From an uncultured Muribaculaceae bacterium (GTDB taxonomy: Bacteria > Bacteroidota > Bacteroidia > Bacteroidales > Muribaculaceae): a stretch of 19,899 nucleotides of DNA. Position numbers and translations under genes: made by a program. Below are positions 1 through 6,623 of the stretch, piece after piece; positions within the stretch are counted from its first letter, which is position 1, and every line of letters begins with the position of its first letter. The stretch spans positions 1 to 19,899 of the forward strand of contig CAJLTZ010000044.1 in the NCBI GenBank assembly GCA_905209725.1, read 5' to 3'. Below the pieces are notes generated by a model, which was not told where the DNA came from, searched no databases, and saw only the letters and a program-made list of their open reading frames with translations.

Positions 1-48
1 AGGCACATCTGCGACCCCTGCGTTAACATTTTTTGTGGGATGGGGTCT
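1..48 (-). mobile_element. Partial MITE-like element, left end, inverted copy
   Basis: The first 48 bases are the exact reverse complement of the left end (6228-6275) of the complete element at 6228-6507, 48 of 48 bases by eye. The copy is cut by the window edge and lies in the opposite orientation to the complete copy. It ends in GGGTCT, followed by AAATAG. No gene lies between it and the promoter at 92-122. Confidence 0.85.
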
Positions 49-91
49 AAATAGTAATACTTTTCACTGCAAAAGAAAAAGTCGCCATCTG

Positions 92-122
92 TTTGAGCGT
101 CAGATAAATTTTATTAATTTTG
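92..122 (+). promoter_or_regulatory. Bacteroidetes-type promoter for the hydrolase-regulator operon
   Basis: TTTG at 92-95 (-33) and TAATTTTG at 115-122 (-7, TAnnTTTG) are separated by 19 bp, the spacing used by the Bacteroidetes primary sigma factor. The predicted leader to the ATG at 176 is about 45 nt. It contains a GC-rich patch (141-155, GCCGCGGTGCGACTG) in otherwise AT-rich sequence. Confidence 0.7.
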
Positions 123-175
123 TGGAATAAACAAACCTCAGCCGCGGTGCGACTGCCTGATAAAATAAATAAACT

Positions 176-1549
176 ATGAAACTACAGTTTCCCAATCATC
201 TGATATTCGCCTCCCTGCTCACGTTTGCGTTTGTTTCTCTTTTTGCCGTAGAAATGTCGGCGCAGACAGGCTCCTGGCGCGGCGAACTTGACCTTGGGCA
301 GATGAAATTGCCTTTGGTGTTTAATTTCTCGAAGGATGCCTCCGGGCAAATGCAGTGCACTATGGATTCTCCGGCGCAGGGCGCCAAGGGTATCCCTACA
401 CGGGTTACTTACTGCACATCCGACTCCGTGGCCCTTTCTTGCGATATGATTGGTGCATCTTATGCCGGAAAGATTACGCCCGGACTCATCAAGGGTCAAT
501 TCTCGCAAAGAGGCATGTCATTTCCCCTTGACCTCACCCCGAACAGTTCCATTGAGGAGCGTCGCCCGCAAACGCCCAAGCCACCGTTCCCATACACAGT
601 GACAGACACCATATTTCGAGCTCCCGACAGTGCCGTACTCAGCGCGACACTCACCATGCCGCTCACCCACTACAGCAAAAAGATACCGGCCTTGGTGATG
701 GTGACCGGTAGCGGACCGCAAAACCGCGACGAAGAACTTTTTGAGCACAAGCCATTTGCCGTAATCGCCGACTATCTCGCCCGCAACGGCATCGCCACTC
801 TCCGCTATGACGACCGTGGCACGGGAAAATCCACCGGTAATTTCAACACTGCCACCACATTCACTCTCAAGGATGATGCTCTAAGCGGAGTCAAACTGCT
901 TCGCTCCATCCCGGCCATAGGCAAAGTGGGGGTGCTCGGCCATTCTGAGGGTGGCACAATCGCATTCATGGCGGGTGCGGAAAAGAAAGCCGACTTCATT
1001 GTCTCGCTCGCCGGTATGGCCTTGTCCGGCAAGGAGACGATGCTGCGGCAGAATCGTCACAGTCTAGAAAAAGCCGGTTTGACGGGCGCTGACCTTGAAA
1101 ATAGTCTGCAATTAATTGAACTCTACTTTGACGCCATCGCCGACCGGATAAAGAAAGGGGAGAATGCGCCCATCGACTTGAATGTCCTTGCCGCCTCGAA
1201 GGGACTGAATGTTCCTCAGCAGATTATCCAGTCGCTCAATGAGGCGAAGAATCAGATGCGTGGTCCTTGGTTTGACGCGTTCCTGACACTCAATCCGCGG
1301 AAATATCTTGCAAAAGTGAAATGTCCCGCACTTGCTGTCAACGGGAGCAAGGACACCCAGGTGAATCCCGACAATCTGAGAGTGATAAAAGAACTGGCAC
1401 CTCATTCGCAAACCCTGCTGATGCCAGACCTCAATCATCTCATGCAGCACGCAGTGACAGGCGAAGTGGCAGAATACGGTGAAATCAGAGAAACTGTCTC
1501 TCCCGAAGTCTTAGAGACCATCGCCAAATTCGTAAAAGGCCTTTTATAG
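176..1549 (+). CDS. Secreted alpha/beta hydrolase with N-terminal beta domain
   Basis: This is a 457-residue exported serine hydrolase of the S9/BAAT-like alpha/beta type. Residues 1-30 are a signal peptide, with likely cleavage near MSA-QTG. Residues 31-122 form the beta-rich N-terminal domain that commonly precedes these hydrolases in Bacteroidetes (WRGEL, TMDSPAQGAKGIP, IKGQFSQRG). The hydrolase fold spans about 140-457. The nucleophile elbow is GHSEGG with Ser257. Asp393 (GSKDTQ) and His421 (LNHLM) complete a plausible triad, and the oxyanion side is VTGSGPQNRDE (176-186). It probably acts in the periplasm on an ester or peptide-like substrate that the sequence does not identify. The ATG follows the promoter at 92-122, and the next gene starts 16 bp after its stop. 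The fold and catalytic class are secure; the substrate is unknown. Confidence 0.88.
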   Translation: MKLQFPNHLIFASLLTFAFVSLFAVEMSAQTGSWRGELDLGQMKLPLVFNFSKDASGQMQCTMDSPAQGAKGIPTRVTYCTSDSVALSCDMIGASYAGKITPGLIKGQFSQRGMSFPLDLTPNSSIEERRPQTPKPPFPYTVTDTIFRAPDSAVLSATLTMPLTHYSKKIPALVMVTGSGPQNRDEELFEHKPFAVIADYLARNGIATLRYDDRGTGKSTGNFNTATTFTLKDDALSGVKLLRSIPAIGKVGVLGHSEGGTIAFMAGAEKKADFIVSLAGMALSGKETMLRQNRHSLEKAGLTGADLENSLQLIELYFDAIADRIKKGENAPIDLNVLAASKGLNVPQQIIQSLNEAKNQMRGPWFDAFLTLNPRKYLAKVKCPALAVNGSKDTQVNPDNLRVIKELAPHSQTLLMPDLNHLMQHAVTGEVAEYGEIRETVSPEVLETIAKFVKGLL

Positions 1550-1565
1550 TCTGAAACCTGAAATA

Positions 1566-2339
1566 ATGGATGTCCTTAGGAAGGAACTCAATCAGATTTA
1601 TTCTTCGCAGCATCTTGAGGATGAGACTCTGGATGCTGCGGATTTGGATGTATGCAAGACGAGGGCGGCAGCTTTGGCTTCGGCCACAAATGTGTGTTGC
1701 GTAATAACCGATGCCTCGCGCGACTATTGTTATCTTTTTGGCGGAGAGATTGCTTCCTTACTCGGAATTGCTAAGCATCCACGAGAATACCGGGAAATAG
1801 CATCAAGTGATGAGGATGTAATCTACAACAGTCTTCATCCGGAGGATCTTGTGGAGAAAAGGATGCTTGAATATGAATATTTCAAGTTTGTGGACGCGCT
1901 CCCTGCGGAGGAGAAACTACAGTATAAGGCTTCTTGCCGAATAAGAATAAAGGATAGAGATGGAGTATACCGTGTGTTCGACAACAGTACAACGATTATG
2001 CGCCCTTCGCCGGCCGGCAAAATCTGGTTGATTCTTTGTTGTTATGATTTGTCTCCATCGCAGGATAATGGGAATATGATTAGCCCATGCATCATAAATT
2101 GTCATTCCGGACAAATAATCAGCCTCTCTTTTTCCGGCAGGAAGAAACAAATACTCACGCAACGGGAGAAGGAGATTCTTCAACTCATCCGCCAAGGGAA
2201 GCCAAGCAAGCAGATTGCCGATGCGTTAGGAATCAGTATACACACGGTCAACCGTCATCGGCAGAATATCCTTGAACGCCTGAGCGTGGGTAATTCCGTG
2301 GAGGCGATAACGGCCGCCACCTCGATGGGTATCCTTTGA
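1566..2339 (+). CDS. PAS-like / LuxR-type HTH transcriptional regulator
   Basis: This is a 257-residue cytoplasmic regulator. The C-terminal 60 residues (about 197-257) are a LuxR/GerE helix-turn-helix: LTQREKEILQLIRQG, then the recognition helix region SIHTVNRHRQNIL. Residues 40-162 look like a PAS-type sensor domain, including the HPED turn at 91-94 and strands such as ASCRIRIKDRDGVYRVF. It has no receiver domain with a phospho-acceptor Asp and no kinase domain, so any signal is probably sensed directly by the PAS-like part. It lies 16 bp after the secreted hydrolase and has no promoter of its own that I can see, so the two are likely co-transcribed. The target genes are unknown. The neighbouring GH13 gene downstream is a candidate by proximity only. 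Confidence 0.85.
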   Translation: MDVLRKELNQIYSSQHLEDETLDAADLDVCKTRAAALASATNVCCVITDASRDYCYLFGGEIASLLGIAKHPREYREIASSDEDVIYNSLHPEDLVEKRMLEYEYFKFVDALPAEEKLQYKASCRIRIKDRDGVYRVFDNSTTIMRPSPAGKIWLILCCYDLSPSQDNGNMISPCIINCHSGQIISLSFSGRKKQILTQREKEILQLIRQGKPSKQIADALGISIHTVNRHRQNILERLSVGNSVEAITAATSMGIL

Positions 2340-2373
2340 TATTCGCCGTAACCGACGTGGTTATAAATCAGTA

Positions 2374-2404
2374 TTGCAGGCTTTGATCCCTAAGGGTAAT
2401 TTTG
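2374..2404 (+). promoter_or_regulatory. Promoter of the GH13 gene; decides its start codon
   Basis: TTG at 2374-2376 (within GTATTG) and TAATTTTG at 2397-2404 are separated by 20 bp. Transcription should begin around 2411. That rules out the in-frame TTG at 2402 as a start and supports the ATG at 2423. Confidence 0.68.
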
Positions 2405-2422
2405 CAAAAAAATCACCCTATC

Positions 2423-4129
2423 ATGAGAAAATCAATACTGTTTGCAATTCTTATCCTTGTCGGACTGTGTCTTCCTGTACATTCGCGTGGAACTGATTTC
2501 GACTGGTGCAATGCCACAGTCTATTTTGTGATTACCGACAGATTCTGCAACGCCGATACCACCAATGATGTCAATTATGGCCGCATTGTGGATTATGGCA
2601 GCGAGCGCCTGAATGCGGCCACCTTCCATGGCGGCGACTTCAAGGGACTTCTAAAGAAGGCTGGGGAAAACTATTTCAGGGATTTGGGTGTCGATGTGGT
2701 GTGGATGACCGATGTGTATGAGCAGATTCACGGTTGGATGTCTGGCTCCGGCTCGGTGAATGATTTCCCCCACTATGGCTATCACGGGTATTATCCACTG
2801 GACTATACTCAGATTGACAAGAATTATGGCACTGTTGAGGAATTCCGCGAACTTGTGGATACCCTGCATTCGCAGGGAATAAGAGTGATGTTGGGTGCTA
2901 ACTTGAACGACCCTGGTTATCCTACGTTGCTTGATGCCGTGCAATTGGGTTTTGCTGACACCGGTCTGACCGAAGAGGAGGCGGCACGCCATCACCGCGA
3001 CTGGAGTTTCGATGATTTCTTTGCCAATCGCCTTAACTGGAGGGGATGGTACGGGCGCGACTGGGTGCGTATGCCGGATGAAAACTGGGATGAAAGCAAT
3101 CCTTTGGAAGCAACACTCTTCGGCATGCCCGATTTTAAGGATGAGAGCGACAAGCCGGTGGATATCCCCGACTTCCTGCTTCGCAAATGGGAAAATGAGG
3201 GTAGGAAAAATGATGCTTGGGTGAATCCCTCGGCACTCAAACTGCGTAACAACAGAAAGTGGTCGCCGATGCAATATGTGATTGCATGGATTGCATCCTG
3301 GGTGAAGGAATTTGGAATTGACGGCTTTCGGTGCGACATAGTGGAGAATGTGCATCTCAACAGGTGGAAAGAACTTAATGAGGCTTGCAATGAGGCTCTT
3401 GCCAAGTGGCGCGCTGCCCATCCGGAGTCGCCGGCTTCAAAATGGACTGATAAATTCTATATGACTGGCGATTTCGATAACGCTTCAATCGATTACAAAC
3501 CGGATTATGCCGCTGCTGGATTCTCGAGCATGGTGAATTTCTTCTTTCCAAAGCATGGCGATTTGGACAATATCGTTTATACCTGGCAGGCATATGCCGA
3601 CAGCATGGCGGTTCATGACAACTGGCATCCATTCAGTTATCTCAATAATTCATATCATCGCGACGCCGATATGGAGAATATGATTGATTGCGCCACAACT
3701 TTTCTTCTGACGCCGGGGGTGGCGCAGGTGTTCTATGGGGATGAGACCGGCCGCAAACTAAATGATGCGCAATTTAATGTTGACAGCGACCAGGCCTTCC
3801 GCTCCGATATGGACTGGAATGATATTGACGAGGCGCAGCTTGAGCATTACCGGAAGTTGGGAAAGATGCGAAGAGCGAATCCGGTGATAGGTAGAGGTCG
3901 CCAGCGCACCATCGACCCCCACACCTGTGTGAGATATGATGATAATGACACGATATTGATAAAGTTGCGTCCCGAAGCCGGCAAACCGATAAAAGTAAGC
4001 GGCATTTTTCAGGAATGTGAGGAGGTGACGGAACTTTACACTGGCCAGACTGCAAAAGTGGAAAACGGCAAACTTTACTATCCTCGCTACGAGCGCAATC
4101 TCGCCATCCTGAAATCATATCAAGAATAG
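2423..4129 (+). CDS. Exported MalS-like GH13 protein with degraded catalytic motifs
   Basis: This 568-residue protein starts with a signal peptide (residues 1-21, ending about PVHS-RG). The rest follows the alpha-amylase (GH13) barrel from start to end and resembles the MalS-like periplasmic amylases (SPGAVQ/YGDE-type segment at TPGVAQVFYGDE, SDMDW, GIDGFR). The nucleophile motif GFRCD is kept, with Asp305. The other hallmark residues are changed. The DVVxNH motif reads GANLND (158-163), losing its Asp and His. The acid/base position reads TGDFDN, with Asp350 where Glu is expected. The NHD/SSHD motif reads NNSYHRD (408-414). The open frame is intact and normal in length, so this looks like a maintained protein and not a decaying gene. 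It could be a carbohydrate-binding pseudoenzyme or a glycosidase with shifted chemistry. The start was chosen from the promoter at 2374-2404; a TTG at 2402 would add seven residues. Confidence 0.87.
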   Translation: MRKSILFAILILVGLCLPVHSRGTDFDWCNATVYFVITDRFCNADTTNDVNYGRIVDYGSERLNAATFHGGDFKGLLKKAGENYFRDLGVDVVWMTDVYEQIHGWMSGSGSVNDFPHYGYHGYYPLDYTQIDKNYGTVEEFRELVDTLHSQGIRVMLGANLNDPGYPTLLDAVQLGFADTGLTEEEAARHHRDWSFDDFFANRLNWRGWYGRDWVRMPDENWDESNPLEATLFGMPDFKDESDKPVDIPDFLLRKWENEGRKNDAWVNPSALKLRNNRKWSPMQYVIAWIASWVKEFGIDGFRCDIVENVHLNRWKELNEACNEALAKWRAAHPESPASKWTDKFYMTGDFDNASIDYKPDYAAAGFSSMVNFFFPKHGDLDNIVYTWQAYADSMAVHDNWHPFSYLNNSYHRDADMENMIDCATTFLLTPGVAQVFYGDETGRKLNDAQFNVDSDQAFRSDMDWNDIDEAQLEHYRKLGKMRRANPVIGRGRQRTIDPHTCVRYDDNDTILIKLRPEAGKPIKVSGIFQECEEVTELYTGQTAKVENGKLYYPRYERNLAILKSYQE

Positions 4130-4142
4130 TCGCGGAGCGACT
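4128..4142 (+). terminator. Short hairpin at the end of the GH13 gene
   Basis: AGTCGC-GGA-GCGACT forms a perfect 6-bp stem with a 3-base loop that overlaps the TAG stop codon. No T-run follows, so it is at best a weak or factor-dependent terminator. It may instead be an mRNA 3'-end hairpin. Confidence 0.35.
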
Positions 4143-4178
4143 GCACTATTCCCTTCTTGGCATACTTTGATAAAATAT

Positions 4179-4209
4179 TTTGCGAACCCGGAAATATATG
4201 CTAAATTTG
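4179..4209 (+). promoter_or_regulatory. Promoter of the comEC-family gene
   Basis: TTTG at 4179-4182 and TAAATTTG at 4202-4209 are spaced by 19 bp, a good Bacteroidetes consensus pair. The predicted start of transcription, near 4216, leaves a leader of about 45-55 nt. Confidence 0.7.
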
Positions 4210-4259
4210 TGACCTCACTCCTCAGTCCGGAAGGAACGATAATCATCAATCAATAAGCC

Positions 4260-6203
4260 TTGTATGCTCCCATGCTTATTCCGGTGCTGGCCTTGGCGGT
4301 CGGCATTCTCTCTGCCTCTTTCGGGGCGGATGGCTGGGTGGCTGCGTCTGAGATTGTTACCGGTTCGCTGATTTACCTATTCACCCTTCGTCTCTCGCGC
4401 AATCCGCTGGCCGGCTATCGCTATCGCTATCTGCATCAAGTCTGGCTGGCTCTCTGGTTTTGCGGCATAGGCATCTTCAGCGCTGATTTAGAGCGCCCTT
4501 TTGAAATGCCCGGCGACAATTTCTCCGCTTACAAGGCAGCACTCGGCCATATCCGCGACATCACAGCCACCAACCGTGGCGACCGCGTGGTGATGGATGT
4601 GAGGCAACTCATCGCCCGCGACGGCACGCAAGTGAATTGCCCGAATTTTCAGGCAATAGTGAATTGTGATGCCCTTTACAAGGATGTGGATGATGTGGTA
4701 ATCTTCCCGGCCTCCTTCCGAAGAATCCGGAATTCCGAAAACAGTTTCGACAACACATACGCCGAGCGCATGGCACGCCGTGGTTTCCTTTACAGGGCTG
4801 ATGTGACGAATGGTGACGTGCATCTTATTGCACATCGGCGCTCGCTCAACGGCGTAGCCACCTCCTGTCGCGATGTCATAGTAAAAGCCATAGAGAACAC
4901 AACCCTTTCGCGCGATGCTCGCAATTTCCTGATTACAGTCCTTGCCGGCGACCGCGACTATCTCACAGAGGAATCCCGTCAGCTTTTCGCCAACACGGGT
5001 ATAGCGCATGTGCTGGCACTCAGCGGAATGCATGTGGCTATCATCGCCGGTATCTTTTTGTTTCTGCTCTTTCCCCTGAATTATGCCGGACTCTATAAGT
5101 TACGGCTTGCCTGCGCCACCAGCCTTATCTTCGTATATGCCTTCGTAACCGGAGGCGCTCCATCCACCATCCGAGCCTGCGTGATGGCTGCCGCGCTCGC
5201 ATTCTGCATCATCCTCGAACGCAGAAACACATCCTGGAATTCCCTGCTGCTCGCCATGGCGATAATCCTCTTTGTGAATCCATATTCGCTTTTTGACGTG
5301 GGATTGCAGATGAGCTTTGCGTGCGTGGCGTCACTGTTATTCTTCGTGAATCCGCTCAATCCGATTGACCATCGCAAGCATCCGTATCTGTATAAAACCT
5401 GTGCGGCTGTGCTTTGCTCATTGGTTACTACCCTCTGCACGTGGGCCATCTCCGCCTATTATTTCCATCGATTCCCGCTGATGTTCCTGCCGGTCAACTT
5501 AGTGGTTCTCCCCCTGCTTCCGGTGTTTATGGCAGTGTCCATAGCGCATATACTTCTCGTGGCAATTGGTCTGGACTTCAGTTGGCTGTCGCAGGTTATC
5601 AGCAGCGTGCATGGCGCATTCATTTCATTTGTGAGCTGGATGGAGACAGGGGTGGCCGGAGCGGCCACGCTTCGAATCCCTGTGGCCACGCTGGTGCTCT
5701 GGAGCGTGGCGATAGTTTTTGCAGCCATGGCTCTGAAGAGTAGATGGAAAAAGATTTATGCGTCGTTGGCTGCTGCAGCTGCCGTGGTGGCGATTGTATG
5801 CATACCCTTTATGGAAGAGAGTAAAGATGAGATGATAATCTGCGACATGCCGGGGATAGCTCGCGTGCGGGTAAAGGAAAAGGGGCAGGAATCGGAATAT
5901 GCCTTCCCCGTGGCGCAGTCGGCCGTGATGAGAATAGGGGAGAAGACCCTTGCCGCAGTCGACAGGAACGAGGAGGTGGACGACCCCGGCGTCATCGGGC
6001 ATTGCGACTATCTGTTGGTGTCGGGAGGATATAAAGGCGATATAGAGACTCTAGTGGCGCGTTATCATCCTGCGGTTGTCGTAACGCATCCTTCGATAAG
6101 GAAGAAGCGCGAGGCATTGCTCATCCACCAGGCCGACAGCCTGGGCATCCCCATTCATTCCCTTCGTCGGAATCATCCTCTACGCATATGCATAAATGAA
6201 TAA
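4260..6203 (+). CDS. comEC: ComEC/Rec2-family membrane channel, no nuclease-like domain
   Basis: This is a 647-residue polytopic membrane protein of the ComEC/Rec2 family, the inner-membrane channel that admits single-stranded DNA in natural transformation. N-terminal membrane segments (about 1-75) are followed by a soluble DUF4131/OB-like region (85-195). The competence core (about 215-500) has the family motifs AHVLALSGMHVAII (249-262), GGAPSTIRACVMA (298-310) and DVGLQMSFACV (346-356). The C-terminal 125 residues hold no HxHxDH metallo-beta-lactamase motif. Only a short alpha/beta remnant (MIICDMPG onward) is there, so the protein is shorter than the about 750-residue Bacillus form. The TTG at 4260 is used because an in-frame stop lies just upstream and AT-rich leader sequence abuts it. 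ATG at 4272 is the alternative. No other competence genes are nearby. Confidence 0.8.
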   Translation: MYAPMLIPVLALAVGILSASFGADGWVAASEIVTGSLIYLFTLRLSRNPLAGYRYRYLHQVWLALWFCGIGIFSADLERPFEMPGDNFSAYKAALGHIRDITATNRGDRVVMDVRQLIARDGTQVNCPNFQAIVNCDALYKDVDDVVIFPASFRRIRNSENSFDNTYAERMARRGFLYRADVTNGDVHLIAHRRSLNGVATSCRDVIVKAIENTTLSRDARNFLITVLAGDRDYLTEESRQLFANTGIAHVLALSGMHVAIIAGIFLFLLFPLNYAGLYKLRLACATSLIFVYAFVTGGAPSTIRACVMAAALAFCIILERRNTSWNSLLLAMAIILFVNPYSLFDVGLQMSFACVASLLFFVNPLNPIDHRKHPYLYKTCAAVLCSLVTTLCTWAISAYYFHRFPLMFLPVNLVVLPLLPVFMAVSIAHILLVAIGLDFSWLSQVISSVHGAFISFVSWMETGVAGAATLRIPVATLVLWSVAIVFAAMALKSRWKKIYASLAAAAAVVAIVCIPFMEESKDEMIICDMPGIARVRVKEKGQESEYAFPVAQSAVMRIGEKTLAAVDRNEEVDDPGVIGHCDYLLVSGGYKGDIETLVARYHPAVVVTHPSIRKKREALLIHQADSLGIPIHSLRRNHPLRICINE

Positions 6204-6227
6204 CACAGGCTTAAAATATGGGGTATA

Positions 6228-6507
6228 AGACCCCATCCCACAAAAAATGTTAACGCAGGGGTCGCAGATGTGCCTCAGGTTCGGTCTTGCAGGCGAAGGA
6301 GCATAGCGGGCTATGCGACTGAGACAAAAGGCCGAAGATGAGGTGCAGCTGCGAGACAGGCGTAATTATCAGGTAGTTTCGACCGCTTTTTGCGCATCTC
6401 AGCCAAGTCTCATCGGTCACGATGACCGCATCGCTCCCTCTTCAACTTGCTGAACTGCATCAAAAATCGGTCGCCCCTGCATTAACATTTTTTGTGGGAT
6501 AGGGTCT
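6228..6507 (+). mobile_element. Complete 280-bp MITE-like element with terminal inverted repeats
   Basis: The ends form an inverted repeat of 34 bp with two mismatches, beginning AGACCCCATCCCACAA (left, 6228) and AGACCCTATCCCACAA (right, read from 6507). Both ends contain TGTTAAYGCAGGGG. The dinucleotide TA flanks both sides (6226-6227 and 6508-6509), so a TA target duplication is possible. The partial copies at the two window edges do not show TA at their single visible flank. The interior contains hairpins GCATAGC-GG-GCTATGC (6301-6316) and CGGTCA-CGA-TGACCG. There is no transposase; the longest frame I noted is 46 codons (6313-6453). This element and the promoter at 6533-6562 account for most of the 420-bp gap between comEC and the next gene. 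Such elements are normally moved in trans by a transposase with matching ends. Confidence 0.8.
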
Positions 6508-6532
6508 TAGTCAATATTTTTCTAAAAAAATA

Positions 6533-6562
6533 TTGCAAATTTAAAAAGAATAATTAACTTTG
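6533..6562 (+). promoter_or_regulatory. Promoter of the secreted protein-protease operon
   Basis: TTG at 6533-6535 (ATATTG) and TAACTTTG at 6555-6562 are spaced by 19 bp. The promoter begins 25 bp beyond the end of the repeat element. The leader to the ATG at 6624 is about 55 nt. Confidence 0.72.
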
Positions 6563-6623
6563 CAGTCGGCATTAGTCCAGAAAAACAACTGACGCATCTT
6601 AAGATAACAATAACACCTTAAAC

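Noticed and set aside
2402..2422. TTG at 2402 as the start of the GH13 gene
   Set aside because: It overlaps the -7 promoter box, and the extra seven residues precede a signal peptide that begins naturally at the ATG at 2423.
2651..3421. 256-codon minus-strand open frame inside the GH13 gene
   Set aside because: The plus strand encodes a coherent GH13 barrel with signal peptide; the antisense product is low in family-like features.
6228..6507. CRISPR array or tRNA/ncRNA gene in the comEC-downstream gap
   Set aside because: The gap holds one element with inverted ends, not evenly spaced direct repeats, and no tRNA cloverleaf could be drawn.
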